A stretch of DNA of 64,000 nt from Rhodanobacter sp. FW104-R8 (GCF_001617365.1 NZ_LVJR01000008.1:1-64000), one strand, 5' to 3'; shown: positions 30,351 through 38,420, numbered from the stretch's first letter. Notes: a model not told the origin generated them from the letters alone. Translations and numbers: made by a program.

Positions 30351-31304
30351 TCAGTACTGTTCGAGCCGATGCTTCAGCTCGCGCGCCCGCGCCCGGTAGA
30401 TCACGGCCGGCTCGTAGTCCGGCGCGATCGCCAGCACGCGGTCCCACAGCGCGATGGCCGGGTCCAGCTGCTGGTCGCGGTACAGCACGATGGCCCGCTC
30501 GTGGTACGAATCCAGCAACTGGCTGCGCAGCGTCGCCGCCTTGGTGCCGGACGGCTTCAGGCGCGGTTCGATCGCCAGCGCCTCGCCGAGACGGGCGAGT
30601 GCCTGCTGTTTGCGCCCCTGGTCGAGCAGGGCCACGCTCTCGTCCTGCAGCCGGCGCGCCTTCGCCGCGGCGGATTCGGCGCCCGGTGGCGGCGATGCCG
30701 GGGCGACGGGTGCGGCGGCATCGGCCGCAGCCACGGCCGCCGGCGCAGCACCTTCCGCGGGTGCCGGTATGCGAAGCGTCTGGCCGACGCGCAACAGCGA
30801 GGGGTTGGCCGAACCGTTGTAGCGGGCCAGGATCAGGAACAGGTTCGCGTCGCCGAGATAGCGTTCGGCCAGCGTGCTGTAGGACTCGCCCGCCTGCACG
30901 ATGTGTGCATGCCAGCGGCTACCGAGCATCTGTTCGGGATCGACGGTGAGCTGGCGCAGCATGCCCTGCGCCGCGCGGTCGCCCGGGTGCTGCCGCAGGT
31001 GCTGGCGCAGCGCCTTCTCGCCGGTATCGTAGTGCCCGAGCTGGAGCTGGTTGCGGATGATTGCCGCCAGCGAAGATTCGCTGGACGCGGTTGCCGACGA
31101 CTCCGTCGTCGCCGTCGACTGCGCCGGGGCGACCACGACCGAGGAGCGGCTGCCCATCGAGGAACAGCCGCCCGCACCCAGTGCGGCCAGCAGCACGCCG
31201 GCCCACATCGCGCGGCGCCGGCCCGGGTAACTCGAACGCATCGTGTCCGCCATGTCAGTCCGCCGCATCGTGGGCAGTCCATGGAGATCGGTTGGCATGG
31301 TCAT
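30351..31304 (-). CDS. LysM-domain lipoprotein with TPR-like C-terminus
   Basis: About 317 aa, convergent with the kinase gene. After a basic N-terminus there is a hydrophobic segment ending in a lipobox-like cysteine (AALGAGGC), a helical region (SLAAIIRNQLQLGHYDTGEKALRQ), one LysM module (HIVQAGESYSTLAERYLGD through LRVGQTLRIP, peptidoglycan binding), an Ala/Pro linker and TPR-like helices at the C-terminus (ALARLGEALAIEPRL, AIALWDRVLAIAPDYE). Several starts are possible (31304, 31298 or further in); none has a strong ribosome site. Neighbouring FHA and kinase genes suggest envelope signalling, but no direct link is visible. Confidence 0.8.
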   Translation of the reverse strand: MTMPTDLHGLPTMRRTDMADTMRSSYPGRRRAMWAGVLLAALGAGGCSSMGSRSSVVVAPAQSTATTESSATASSESSLAAIIRNQLQLGHYDTGEKALRQHLRQHPGDRAAQGMLRQLTVDPEQMLGSRWHAHIVQAGESYSTLAERYLGDANLFLILARYNGSANPSLLRVGQTLRIPAPAEGAAPAAVAAADAAAPVAPASPPPGAESAAAKARRLQDESVALLDQGRKQQALARLGEALAIEPRLKPSGTKAATLRSQLLDSYHERAIVLYRDQQLDPAIALWDRVLAIAPDYEPAVIYRARARELKHRLEQY

Positions 31305-31417
31305 CGTCCGCTCGTTCTTTAGCGCGGTGCCCCCCGGGGCAGGCCGCTCCATTGCATGGTGGAAGTATAGCCGGCCTGATCGGCGCGGCCCCGCGTCCGC
31401 GAATCCTGTCCGCGTCG

Positions 31418-31696
31418 TCATGCCTTGCGCGGGCGCCGCGGCTTCGCCTGCGCCGCGGCGATCAGCTGTTGCAGGTAGGCGATGCCCTCTTCCTCGGGAA
31501 AGAACGCCACCACGTCGGCGACGCTCAGCCCGTGCCGCTGGCGCAACACCAGGAATTCCTCCCGTGCCATCGCAAGCCGCTGCGCCGCCGCGGCCTTCTT
31601 GCCAAGCGTCTTGGCCGGCGTCTGTTTCTCCATCTTGCGTTCAAGCGTCGCGAGCTCTTCCTGGAACTGGCGGAAATCGTATTTCTGGGAGGTCAT
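31418..31696 (-). CDS. Small hypothetical helical protein
   Basis: 92 aa, no signal peptide, strongly charged. The N-terminal half is a predicted coiled coil (FRQFQEELATLERKME), followed by a conserved-looking segment (MAREEFLVLRQRHGLSVADVVAFFPEEEGIAYL) and a basic tail (KPRRPRKA) that could bind nucleic acid. The layout is reminiscent of H-NS-like small proteins, but I see no signature. It is the last host-type gene before the tRNA-Phe island. No clear ribosome site. Confidence 0.6.
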   Translation of the reverse strand: MTSQKYDFRQFQEELATLERKMEKQTPAKTLGKKAAAAQRLAMAREEFLVLRQRHGLSVADVVAFFPEEEGIAYLQQLIAAAQAKPRRPRKA

Positions 31697-31800
31697 GGCC
31701 TGCACGACGTATCGACGAGAGGCTGATTTTCGCACGCGGGCCACAGACAGTGGGGTGACGGATCAGCAGTTCCGCACGCCAGGTGGAACACGAGAAGGAG

Positions 31801-31831
31801 AGAAAGACAAAGCCCACCGCGAGGGGTGGGC
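31801..31831 (-). terminator. Terminator beyond the tRNA-Phe 3' remnant (probably the original tRNA terminator)
   Basis: Stem GCCCACC / GGTGGGC with a 6-nt loop; on the minus strand it is followed by TTTGTCTTTCT. It lies 18 bases beyond the CCA-equivalent end of the tRNA fragment at 31849, the position expected for the terminator of the ancestral tRNA-Phe gene before island insertion. Confidence 0.75.
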
Positions 31832-31848
31832 CGAGTCGTCGCGTGCAA

Positions 31849-31892
31849 TGGTGGCGGGGACGGAATCGAACCGCCGACACGGGGATTTTCAA
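31849..31892 (-). repeat. attL-like: 3' remnant of tRNA-Phe
   Basis: Matches the tRNA-Phe 3' half from the anticodon stem to CCA; 38 bases (31855-31892) are identical to 41609-41646, and one base of the acceptor stem is missing here. This is the footprint of site-specific integration into the tRNA 3' end. Confidence 0.88.
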
Positions 31893-31998
31893 CGTTTGAC
31901 ACGACGAAACGAATGGCGCCAGGCCGCGACGTGATTGGCTTGGCATAAGGGTTGCTGAGGCACCCTCCGGCACCAGGCGGCACAGAAAGGCACGGTTT

Positions 31999-32020
31999 GC
32001 CGTTACCCAAACGTAACCCA
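31999..32020. repeat. 22-bp arm-type repeat, left copy
   Basis: Begins GCCGTTACCC and ends CGTAACCCA; identical and in the same orientation at 41515-41536. The copies lie about 107 bp inside the left and about 73 bp inside the right tRNA repeat. The placement is that of recombinase or excisionase arm-binding sites; the function is inferred. Confidence 0.6.
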
Positions 32021-32192
32021 AAGATTTTTCGTGATCGTTTCCGTCGAACGTTCGGCGAGCAGGGGACGAAAAATGAGGGAACGGCGGAAGGGGTTTCGAC
32101 CTGGCGCTTTTGGACCCACATGTCGGGTGCCGCCGATGACCGCCAACAGGCCAGTCCCGCAGGCCTAGGGGATCGCATCTCCGGGTTTCTAG

Positions 32193-32447
32193 GTGCTGTC
32201 TGGACGCGCCACATGCCATAAGACGAACACCGCCGGCACCTATCACCTGGCCGGTTCGGCAGAGGACATCGACGCGCTCAAGGGCTACGCCATCGGGCGG
32301 CTGGACGTGCAGCGCAACGCGTTGGATGTTATGCGGGACTTGATGGCGTGGGCTAAGGAAGCACAGCCCGCGATGGTGGTGGCGGCGGCGGTGCCGACGC
32401 ATGCGCCAAGCCGTGCGCCGTCAATCGGTCACGGTCTTGGCATGTGA
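32193..32447 (+). pseudogene. Uncharacterised protein fragment
   Basis: Only the part from NTAGTYHLAGSAEDIDALKGY (codons from about 32226) to the stop at 32447 looks like real protein, with a helical GRLDVQRNALDVMRDLMAWAKEAQ segment. There is no credible start or ribosome site, and the stretch before it is non-coding in character. It is most likely the C-terminal remnant of a longer island gene. Function unknown. Confidence 0.35.
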
Positions 32448-32470
32448 TCACGCGGCGCTGCGTGACGCCC

Positions 32471-32722
32471 TCACTTTTTCGGATCGGAGGGTGCCGGAGC
32501 TGGTGCTGGTGCTGGCGCCGGTGCCGGTGCGGGAACAGCCGCCATGCTTGCACTCGGCATACCCTTAGTCACCGTGGCCGAAACGACCGGCTGCATGAGA
32601 GCCGACGCCATGCCTTCTAACCCTAGCCCAGGCGTACCCGTGATCTGCTGCATGTTTGCCGACGGCGTGGCCTCCTTAAAGGTCGAAGGATTGCCCGGCG
32701 ACGTGGTCTTGTTATCGGCCAT
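32471..32722 (-). CDS. Small low-complexity protein, paralogue of the neighbouring protein's tail
   Basis: 83 aa, soluble and disordered: MADNKTTSPG, then repeats of the type TPSANMQ, MASALMQPV and TKGMPSASMAAVP, ending in an Ala-Pro run. The same pattern (MSDKKTTS, MPSALMQ, TKGTPSANMAAVP) forms the last 60 or so residues of the adjacent membrane protein (32791-33450). The sequence before its ATG also matches that before the internal MSDKK, so a partial tandem duplication is likely. Whether it is made as a free protein is unknown. Confidence 0.55.
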   Translation of the reverse strand: MADNKTTSPGNPSTFKEATPSANMQQITGTPGLGLEGMASALMQPVVSATVTKGMPSASMAAVPAPAPAPAPAPAPAPSDPKK

Positions 32723-32790
32723 GGTTGATGCCCCTGAATGTGGAGTTGCGCGACGATGGATCGGGCAAGCGTGACACTAACCGAGTGCGG

Positions 32791-33450
32791 TTATTTGGTC
32801 TGCTTGGAAGGCGTAGGGGTGGGTGGGGGTGCAGGTTGTTGTGCTGCCGATGACGACGGAACAGCCGCCATGTTTGCGCTCGGCGTGCCCTTAGTCAGAG
32901 GGGTTGCTTGGATCTTTTGCATCAACGCGGATGGCATCGCATCTGTCGCGTGTGCGGTTGTGCTCGTGGTCTTTTTATCAGACATCGCGGAGTGCTCCTG
33001 AACATTGGTCCAGACAAAGGCGGTTGTGAAAATGACGCCGATGAAGAAAGCGGCGCCAGCGAAAAGGTTGAGCCAGGAGAGAGATTTTTCCGCCCAGTCT
33101 TTCTTGTTGTGGGAGGTTTCTATCTTGTCGATGTAATACTCGCGGGCGAACTCAACGCGTTTCCGGTTGGCCGTCTGCCCAATATGGAAGGACGCAAGCA
33201 TCACCAGCAACGAGAGCGCCAAAAATACCCATGACGCTTTGAGGGTCCAGATGGAATGGGCCGATGCGAGTGGGACAACATCCTTGATAAAGGTCAGAGA
33301 CAGAGCCAGCGCCCCCGTGGAATACGTCAGGATCGTATTGTCGTATTTGTCGGAGTTGGCCCTTTCACGGGTGAGTTGTTCGGCCGCATATGCGTCGAAC
33401 ATCTGCTGTCGCAGCGCCTTATCGTCAGGCTGGTCGGTGTCGTCGGTCAT
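32791..33450 (-). CDS. Island membrane protein with disordered tail
   Basis: 219 aa from ATG 33450, chosen for the AAGGGGA just upstream. A charged N-terminal helix (DKALRQQMFDAYAAEQLTRERAN) precedes hydrophobic segments (TILTYSTGALALSLTFI, LKASWVFLALSLLVMLASF, LNLFAGAAFFIGVIFTTAFVW) and a Thr/Ser/Pro-rich tail beginning at MSDKKTT. AGGAG lies upstream of that internal Met, so the tail may also be translated separately. No family recognised. Three-helix proteins with a cytoplasmic N-terminus of this kind are frequent near defence genes as putative membrane effectors, but this is only an analogy. Confidence 0.65.
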   Translation of the reverse strand: MTDDTDQPDDKALRQQMFDAYAAEQLTRERANSDKYDNTILTYSTGALALSLTFIKDVVPLASAHSIWTLKASWVFLALSLLVMLASFHIGQTANRKRVEFAREYYIDKIETSHNKKDWAEKSLSWLNLFAGAAFFIGVIFTTAFVWTNVQEHSAMSDKKTTSTTAHATDAMPSALMQKIQATPLTKGTPSANMAAVPSSSAAQQPAPPPTPTPSKQTK

Positions 33451-34120
33451 GGGTTCCCCTTGTCTCCCGCTATCAATGCACCTTGGGATGAGGGTGAAGC
33501 ATTTCAAGAGGCAGAGGTAGTTCCGGCGGCAACAGGCTCCGTTCGCACCTGTTACAAGCCGCTGTAACCCGCGTTACGGGGTCGGCGGATTGTCCGGCAA
33601 GCCGGCAGGGTGCGCAGAGCTGCGGCCTATTGCTGTTTCAACAATTCGAGGCGATCGGACAGCTAGTCGATAGTCAAAACAGGTGCTGGCGTTTCAGAAA
33701 GGCCGGCAGTTTCGGAAATAGGGGGAGAAAGTTTCCGGATCCCCCTTGACGACTTCGAATGGCGACATAGGGTGGAGTGTAAGGAGATTCCATCACTCGA
33801 CCAATCCCATTTCAGGAGAACCCATGAAACCTACCTGCCTCCCTTCGCAGCGCCTCAACCCACCCCAAGCAGCCCCCGACCAGGCCAACCATCGGGACGC
33901 GCTCCCTCATAAACGTGCCTACCCACAAACAGGCCTTTTCGTGCCTACCCACAAACTGCTGACTAAAACGCAAATATTGGTTTTAGTCAGATCCTTCTAT
34001 CGGTTATTTCATTTTTTGCCGCGGTTTCGAATTGACACGTGGCTCAGGTCTGGAAGGATCAATACAGGTATAGCAAATACAGACCTGAAAATTGCTAACC
34101 ACCCCCAAGGACACACCACT
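33451..34120. other. Long AT-richer spacer in the island, with a 17-bp direct repeat
   Basis: Mostly non-coding. CGTGCCTACCCACAAAC occurs twice, at 33914-33930 and 33940-33956 (26-bp period). A ribosome site (AGGAG) and ATG at 33824 open a frame that continues into the next gene, but the encoded stretch is rich in Pro, His and Arg and unlike a folded protein. Otherwise nothing recognised. Confidence 0.5.
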
Positions 34121-34318
34121 ATGCAAAACACCATTCAGTCGCCGCGGCCTTCGGATGAGCACAGGGGAAGGTTTTACGGCGCGCAAAAACTGGAAGATTT
34201 CCCCAAAGACATCGTGGACTATGTTCGCAGCCGCCCTCGTTGGACCCAAGATGAAATCAACGCCGACTTTGCCCAAGCGAGGCGGCTGGTTGAGGCGCAG
34301 GAACGGGGCGCGAAGTAA
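34121..34318 (+). CDS. Small hypothetical island protein
   Basis: 65 aa from ATG 34121 (AAGGAC about 10 nt upstream). Acidic/basic mix with RFYGAQKLEDFPKDIVDYVRSRPRWTQDEINADFAQARRLVEAQERG, a compact helical pattern without a known motif. Its stop overlaps the next ATG (TAATG), so the two are co-translated. An in-frame start at 33824 would give a 164-aa form; the upstream extension looks non-native. Confidence 0.5.
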   Translation: MQNTIQSPRPSDEHRGRFYGAQKLEDFPKDIVDYVRSRPRWTQDEINADFAQARRLVEAQERGAK

Positions 34319-34860
34319 TGTCGGAAACGGCGGAGCCAACACCACCGCATGGAGGTCCAGCGTCAGTGAACGCTGCCAAGAAATTTGGCCGCGGATATCT
34401 TGCTTATTTCAAAGGAAGTGAGGATGTTGTTGGCGCCATTGCCTACGGTCTTTATACCGAGCAACTAAAAAAGTGGCTGGAAGAACACCAAGCCAACCAT
34501 CAAGTCCCGCCCTCTGACGAAGCGGTGAACGCCTATATTGATGGGCTAATTTCGGATGCGACAGTTGGCGCGTTCCGAGACAAAGCCGATAAAATCTGCC
34601 AGGTAATGCTCGATATTCGGCTCGCCAAGGAAATAGAGGATGGAGCGTCAACTCGGTATAACGTAATGATCAAATCATGCCTTGAACAGCTCGGTCAAAA
34701 AATCGAATCCCAAGACAAGTTTTTAGGCATGAAAGGCTGGGCTGGAGAAATCATTAAGAGCGTCATCGCCACGGTGCTGGCAGCGGGTTTGGTTGGTGCT
34801 ATTTATGGCGGGGCTATCGCGTTGGCTAGGTTATGCGGATGGATAATAAGTATTTGGTAA
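34318..34860 (+). CDS. Hypothetical protein with C-terminal membrane segment
   Basis: 180 aa. A soluble helical body (KKFGRGYLAYFKGSEDVVGA, LYTEQLKKWLEEHQANHQVPP, ADKICQVMLDIRLAKEIEDG) is followed by a C-terminal hydrophobic hairpin (IIKSVIATVLAAGLVGAIYGGAIALARL). It is coupled to the 65-aa gene upstream. I do not recognise the family. A two-gene unit of a small soluble protein and a membrane-tailed protein inside a defence-type island is worth attention, but no function can be assigned. Confidence 0.6.
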   Translation: MSETAEPTPPHGGPASVNAAKKFGRGYLAYFKGSEDVVGAIAYGLYTEQLKKWLEEHQANHQVPPSDEAVNAYIDGLISDATVGAFRDKADKICQVMLDIRLAKEIEDGASTRYNVMIKSCLEQLGQKIESQDKFLGMKGWAGEIIKSVIATVLAAGLVGAIYGGAIALARLCGWIISIW

Positions 34861-34953
34861 GGTTTGATTATGACAAGGCGCCAGCCAACACTTTTGAGTG
34901 TGCTACCGCTCACTTTTCCGCACTCAGAAGCCTCAAACACCGGTTGCGGCTTC

Positions 34954-35796
34954 TCATTTCAGGTCATACCCATTCGTCCACGCCACCCACAACCACAGAT
35001 GGTTCTCTAAACCCCTGATGGTTTTCGTGGTCGTCCAGGTTTTCCTTCCCAGCCGCGCCAAGTCGTTCCTCATCTTCGCGAACGCAACGTTGATCGCAAA
35101 CAAAGGGTCGTAGCCAGGTCCTTTCACGCCCACCGTCCGCTTGTGCTGGACGCCCGGCAAGGTTCTCCCCATCCATTTCGGATACGACGACTCTCCATCG
35201 GTAGCCAAGGTCGCCCCTGGCTTCAACACGCTCGCCACGGACTTCAAAACAGCCGGAACCACCTGGGCCCGCGTGTCCACATTCCAGCCCCTCGCCTGGC
35301 CCTTGGACATGCTGCTGGATAGTTTGGCGACGCCGAACGCCAGCACCTCACCCGTTTTCACCCTTACCACCACCGGCACCGAGACCTGGGCCCATCGCCC
35401 GTGGATGAAGGTCTCCAGTTCGTCGAACATGACATAGGCCGTCCGCAGGCTCTGAAGGTGTTTGGCATGATGCTTCTGGGCCTGCTCGGCCAGATGAAGC
35501 ACTTTCCGGTCAATGGTGCGTCGGCTACACCCCAGCAGGGCGGCCATGCGTCGTAATGAAACCCCAGACACGGCCAGGGCCAATACCTGATGGTTCAACT
35601 CGGGCCGATGGTGGCCTTGAGAGGGCAGGGTTTGCGTGCCGCAGAAATACTTTCCGCACGCCTTACATTGGTAGCGAGGCACGGGTTGGTGGTTGTGCTT
35701 GGCCCGGCGATAGCCTTTCTTCCGATAGAAACCCGCAGGCGGGTCCATGTGGTGGACGCAAGCGGGATTCGGGCACCGGGGGCGGGGGCGCTTCAT
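34954..35796 (-). CDS. IS1-like DDE transposase
   Basis: 280 aa. Zinc-ribbon cysteines at the N-terminus (CPNPAC, CKACGKYFC), then a helix-turn-helix-like segment (ALAVSGVSLRRMAALLGCSRRTIDRK). The catalytic core carries FDELETF, the ATDGESSYPKW segment with a catalytic Asp, and RNDLARLGRKTWTTTKT before GLENHLWLWVAWTN. The layout resembles InsAB-type (IS1) transposases fused in one frame. The gene appears intact. I could not find convincing terminal inverted repeats or a target duplication, so the limits of the element are unknown. It lies between the small-protein genes and the CoiA-type genes. Confidence 0.8.
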   Translation of the reverse strand: MKRPRPRCPNPACVHHMDPPAGFYRKKGYRRAKHNHQPVPRYQCKACGKYFCGTQTLPSQGHHRPELNHQVLALAVSGVSLRRMAALLGCSRRTIDRKVLHLAEQAQKHHAKHLQSLRTAYVMFDELETFIHGRWAQVSVPVVVRVKTGEVLAFGVAKLSSSMSKGQARGWNVDTRAQVVPAVLKSVASVLKPGATLATDGESSYPKWMGRTLPGVQHKRTVGVKGPGYDPLFAINVAFAKMRNDLARLGRKTWTTTKTIRGLENHLWLWVAWTNGYDLK

Positions 35797-35978
35797 GGCC
35801 GAACTGTAGCGGCGGCGAGGGGATCGAAAAAGAGGCTTTTATCCCGTGTAGGTTAGCTGTTCGGGGAAATGCCCGCAGGGAGGCGGGTGAGGGGGATTTG
35901 AGGCGCCGCCAGGTGGGTCAGGTTAAAGTCTCGACCGGTGCGACTCCGCCGATGTATAGATGAGGCTAGGAGGAGACC

Positions 35979-37385
35979 ATGGCAGCAACCTACAACCCAA
36001 CATTCGCCGTCGATAGTCCAGAGATCGACGACATCATGGACGAACGCACGGGTGACTACTTCACCGCAGCTCAGCTCATTGGTTCCGATTGGGAACTTGC
36101 GATGCAGACCCGTATGAGGTCGAGCCAAGCCATTGCAGCGGGCAAGGAGCGCTTTCTATGCGCGTTGTGTAATGCGCCCGTCTATCTCATTGCGCAAATG
36201 AATCGCAAGAAGCTCCACTTTAGGCACACACGAGAAGATGGAAGTTGCCCCGCAATCACCCGCGGTGCATTGAGCGAAGATCAAATCAATGCGATCAAGT
36301 TTCACGGTCAGCGGGAGAGCGAAGCGCACAGGCGCATGAAGGCAATCATCGCCGAGAGCCTGCAGCGAGATCCAAGGTTCTCTCGGGTTCAAATTGAGCA
36401 GACGTGGAAAGGGTCGGAGAAGAACGAGCGCCGCCGACCTGATGTGTGCGCCATCTACGATGGTCAATTGCCGGTTGCTTTCGAGGTGCAGCTTTCCACT
36501 ACGTTTTTGAGGGTAATGGCGGAACGTCGCAATTTTTACCTGAAGGAGGGTGGACTTCTCTTCTGGGTGTTCAAGTCTTTTGATGCTCAAGACGCTCGTA
36601 TGACCCAACAAGATGTCTTCTACAACAACAACCGAAACATTTTTCTGGCTGGCGAAGAGACCTTGCAGGCATCCCTGGATTGCGATGCGTTGATGCTACA
36701 GGCCCATTGGCATCGACCCGTGATCGAACATGGAGGAATTCACTGGGTGCCTGAGCGAAAAATGGTTCGTTTCGATGAGATCACATTCGATTTGCCAAGT
36801 CAGCGAGCCTTCTTCTTTGATGCAGATGCAGCGAAGATTGATGCGGAACGGAAACGACTAATCCTGGCCAACGCTCCGTTGCGCAACGCGTTTGAATCGT
36901 GCTTCGTAGCCTACGAGTGCGATGCGGTTCCTTACCCTGATACGCAGAAGGAATGGACTCGGTTAATCCACGCTTTCGGGAAATTTGACTTGGACTTGCC
37001 AGAGCAGCCCAGTGAAATGGGAGGGTTACGCTACCTACTTCAAGCCGCTTATTCCGCCAAGCTTGAGAAACCTGTTGGCACTAAGCATAGGGACTTGGTG
37101 AAGCTCGGCCATCATCTGTTCGAACAGCAACCACAAACGTTGTGGGTGTTTCGACTGATGCTTGGGGCCTACGACCGCGCCCAACATATGGTTGATCATG
37201 ACCCTGCGCCGAGGCGTAAATGGAGGAACAAGACGAAGGACTACAAACGGTGGTGGCTCGATGGCGATCCTGCCGTGGCTCCAGATCGTCGCTTTGATGC
37301 TTTGTTAGTGTTTCTCTTTCCTGAGATCGCTGACAACTTGGTGAGGGAGCCCAGGGATGTGCTGGCTGAAGAAAGGGCGCCTTGA
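35979..37385 (+). CDS. CoiA-like protein with zinc finger and PD-(D/E)XK-type nuclease signature (DUF6035-like)
   Basis: 468 aa; AGGAGG precedes ATG 35979. An N-terminal CoiA-type zinc site (C61-x2-C64 with H80-x2-H83, in FLCALCNAP and LHFRHT) is followed by a nuclease-like core: RRPDV (D155) then AFEVQLS (E169, Q171), the D...ExQ pattern of restriction-endonuclease-fold proteins such as CoiA. The remaining 270 residues are helical with no motif I recognise. CoiA itself acts in competence and recombination; relatives in islands may be defence nucleases (inference). The next gene, 18 nt downstream, has the same zinc finger, so the two probably form a functional pair. Confidence 0.75.
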   Translation: MAATYNPTFAVDSPEIDDIMDERTGDYFTAAQLIGSDWELAMQTRMRSSQAIAAGKERFLCALCNAPVYLIAQMNRKKLHFRHTREDGSCPAITRGALSEDQINAIKFHGQRESEAHRRMKAIIAESLQRDPRFSRVQIEQTWKGSEKNERRRPDVCAIYDGQLPVAFEVQLSTTFLRVMAERRNFYLKEGGLLFWVFKSFDAQDARMTQQDVFYNNNRNIFLAGEETLQASLDCDALMLQAHWHRPVIEHGGIHWVPERKMVRFDEITFDLPSQRAFFFDADAAKIDAERKRLILANAPLRNAFESCFVAYECDAVPYPDTQKEWTRLIHAFGKFDLDLPEQPSEMGGLRYLLQAAYSAKLEKPVGTKHRDLVKLGHHLFEQQPQTLWVFRLMLGAYDRAQHMVDHDPAPRRKWRNKTKDYKRWWLDGDPAVAPDRRFDALLVFLFPEIADNLVREPRDVLAEERAP

Positions 37386-37403
37386 AAGTGGCGGTGTCGG
37401 AAT

Positions 37404-38363
37404 GTGAGGGTGAATTTCTCAGGAAGCAGAACAGTGGATCAAACGCTCATTCCCTTTGCCTTGCGCGCCGCAGATGACGAGATTGTTGACGTCGCAGACG
37501 TTTCCTCTGGCTTGGCCTGCGGTTGTGTCTGTCCGTCATGTTCGACCGCGCTCATCGCCCGAAAGGGCAACATCAAGGCATGGCATTTTGCTCATGTTGG
37601 CCGCGCTGAATACGGTTCGACGCAGACTCGCTGCGACTTTTCGTGGGATGTTTCCGTCCGGCTCATGGCGCGCCAGCTGCTGCGATTCAATTCGCGAATG
37701 AGCATTCCGGAGTGCAATGGCAACCTGTTTGGTGATACAGATTGTCTTTCAGAAAGCCAGCAGAAAACTTTTTCAGTGGCTCCTGAGAGAGCCGTTGACC
37801 TGCCTGTCGGCAAGATTGACGCAACCTTTGCGGGGGCCTTGGTCGATGTGCTGACTGAGGTGGACGGGGCGCCTTTCGTTGTCTATTTCACCTATGGTGG
37901 TCGCCCGGTCCCTGATGCGCTCAAGGCGCCTTCGGCTCCATGTGCCGGGGTCATCGCGATCAACATCCCCTCGCTCGCCCCAATGTTTGCGACAGTGGCT
38001 GGTGACCCCCGAACGCCTCGCCAAATTCTGTCCGCTTTACTGGGAAGTGATTTATCCGCGAAGCGGTGGATCTACCATCCGGATTACGCTGATGCACAAG
38101 AACGTGCGCGAACTGAGTTTGCGGAACAAGTGTCGCGCAGGCCAAATGTGATCCCGACTTCGCACTCATTTCGTGCCCAGCAGCCGGTTGCTGCGCCAGC
38201 CACAGTCGGGCGCTCATATGAGCTGATCACGGCTCCGCCGGGGGAAGTGCCACTCTTTCACTGCGTGAAGTGTGAGTTCAAATGGGGTCTGTCGATGGGC
38301 GGCATTGAGCGCTGTCCGCAGTGTAATAGCAGGTTCATGGTCACGCGCATCCGCGCTCGCTGA
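37404..38363 (+). CDS. Second CoiA-type zinc-finger protein
   Basis: 319 aa, start GTG 37404 or GTG 37410. N-terminal CoiA-like zinc finger: C43-x2-C46 (CVCPSC) and H61-x2-H64 (WHFAH). The middle (VGKIDATFAGALVDVLTEVDGAPFVVYF) may be a weak nuclease-fold core (D then E), but the key Lys/Gln is not obvious. The C-terminus is a separate zinc ribbon (FHCVKCEFKW ... ERCPQCNSRF). It follows the larger CoiA-like gene and ends convergent with the TIR gene. Probable partner or regulator of the upstream nuclease-like protein. Confidence 0.7.
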   Translation: MRVNFSGSRTVDQTLIPFALRAADDEIVDVADVSSGLACGCVCPSCSTALIARKGNIKAWHFAHVGRAEYGSTQTRCDFSWDVSVRLMARQLLRFNSRMSIPECNGNLFGDTDCLSESQQKTFSVAPERAVDLPVGKIDATFAGALVDVLTEVDGAPFVVYFTYGGRPVPDALKAPSAPCAGVIAINIPSLAPMFATVAGDPRTPRQILSALLGSDLSAKRWIYHPDYADAQERARTEFAEQVSRRPNVIPTSHSFRAQQPVAAPATVGRSYELITAPPGEVPLFHCVKCEFKWGLSMGGIERCPQCNSRFMVTRIRAR

Positions 38364-38420
38364 TGCATTCGAAGCTTCGTCTCGGGTAAGTAAGACATTG
38401 AACGAGGAAATGCCCATGGC

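Larger units (their letters stand above)
31697..32192. other. Gene-free left end of the island
   Basis: Contains the terminator (31801-31831), the attL-like tRNA fragment (31849-31892) and a 22-bp sequence (31999-32020) repeated at the other end of the island (41515-41536). Open frames crossing the tRNA fragment are artefacts. A motif at about 32043-32066 (ending GGCGAGCAGGGGA) resembles one at about 41447-41471. No gene seen. Confidence 0.6.

Noticed and set aside
31641..32402. Open frames crossing the tRNA-Phe remnant (reading KIPVSAVRFRP-type peptides)
   Set aside because: These peptides are translations of the tRNA 3' end and its flank, a frequent artefact at tRNA-borne att sites. The frame at 41335-41646 is rejected for the same reason.
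32544..33001. Rightward frames opposite the island tail proteins
   Set aside because: They overlap leftward genes with better starts and show skewed Val/Cys/Gly composition; treated as antisense shadows.
33746..34120. Long N-terminal extension of the 65-aa island gene
   Set aside because: Pro/His/Arg-rich, contains the 17-bp repeat and no fold; a start at 34121 is more sensible, though 33824 has a ribosome site and cannot be excluded.
34860..35978. Defined IS element with terminal inverted repeats around the transposase
   Set aside because: Candidate ends (GCTA-starting motifs on both sides) match too weakly and at unequal distances; only the transposase gene is reported.
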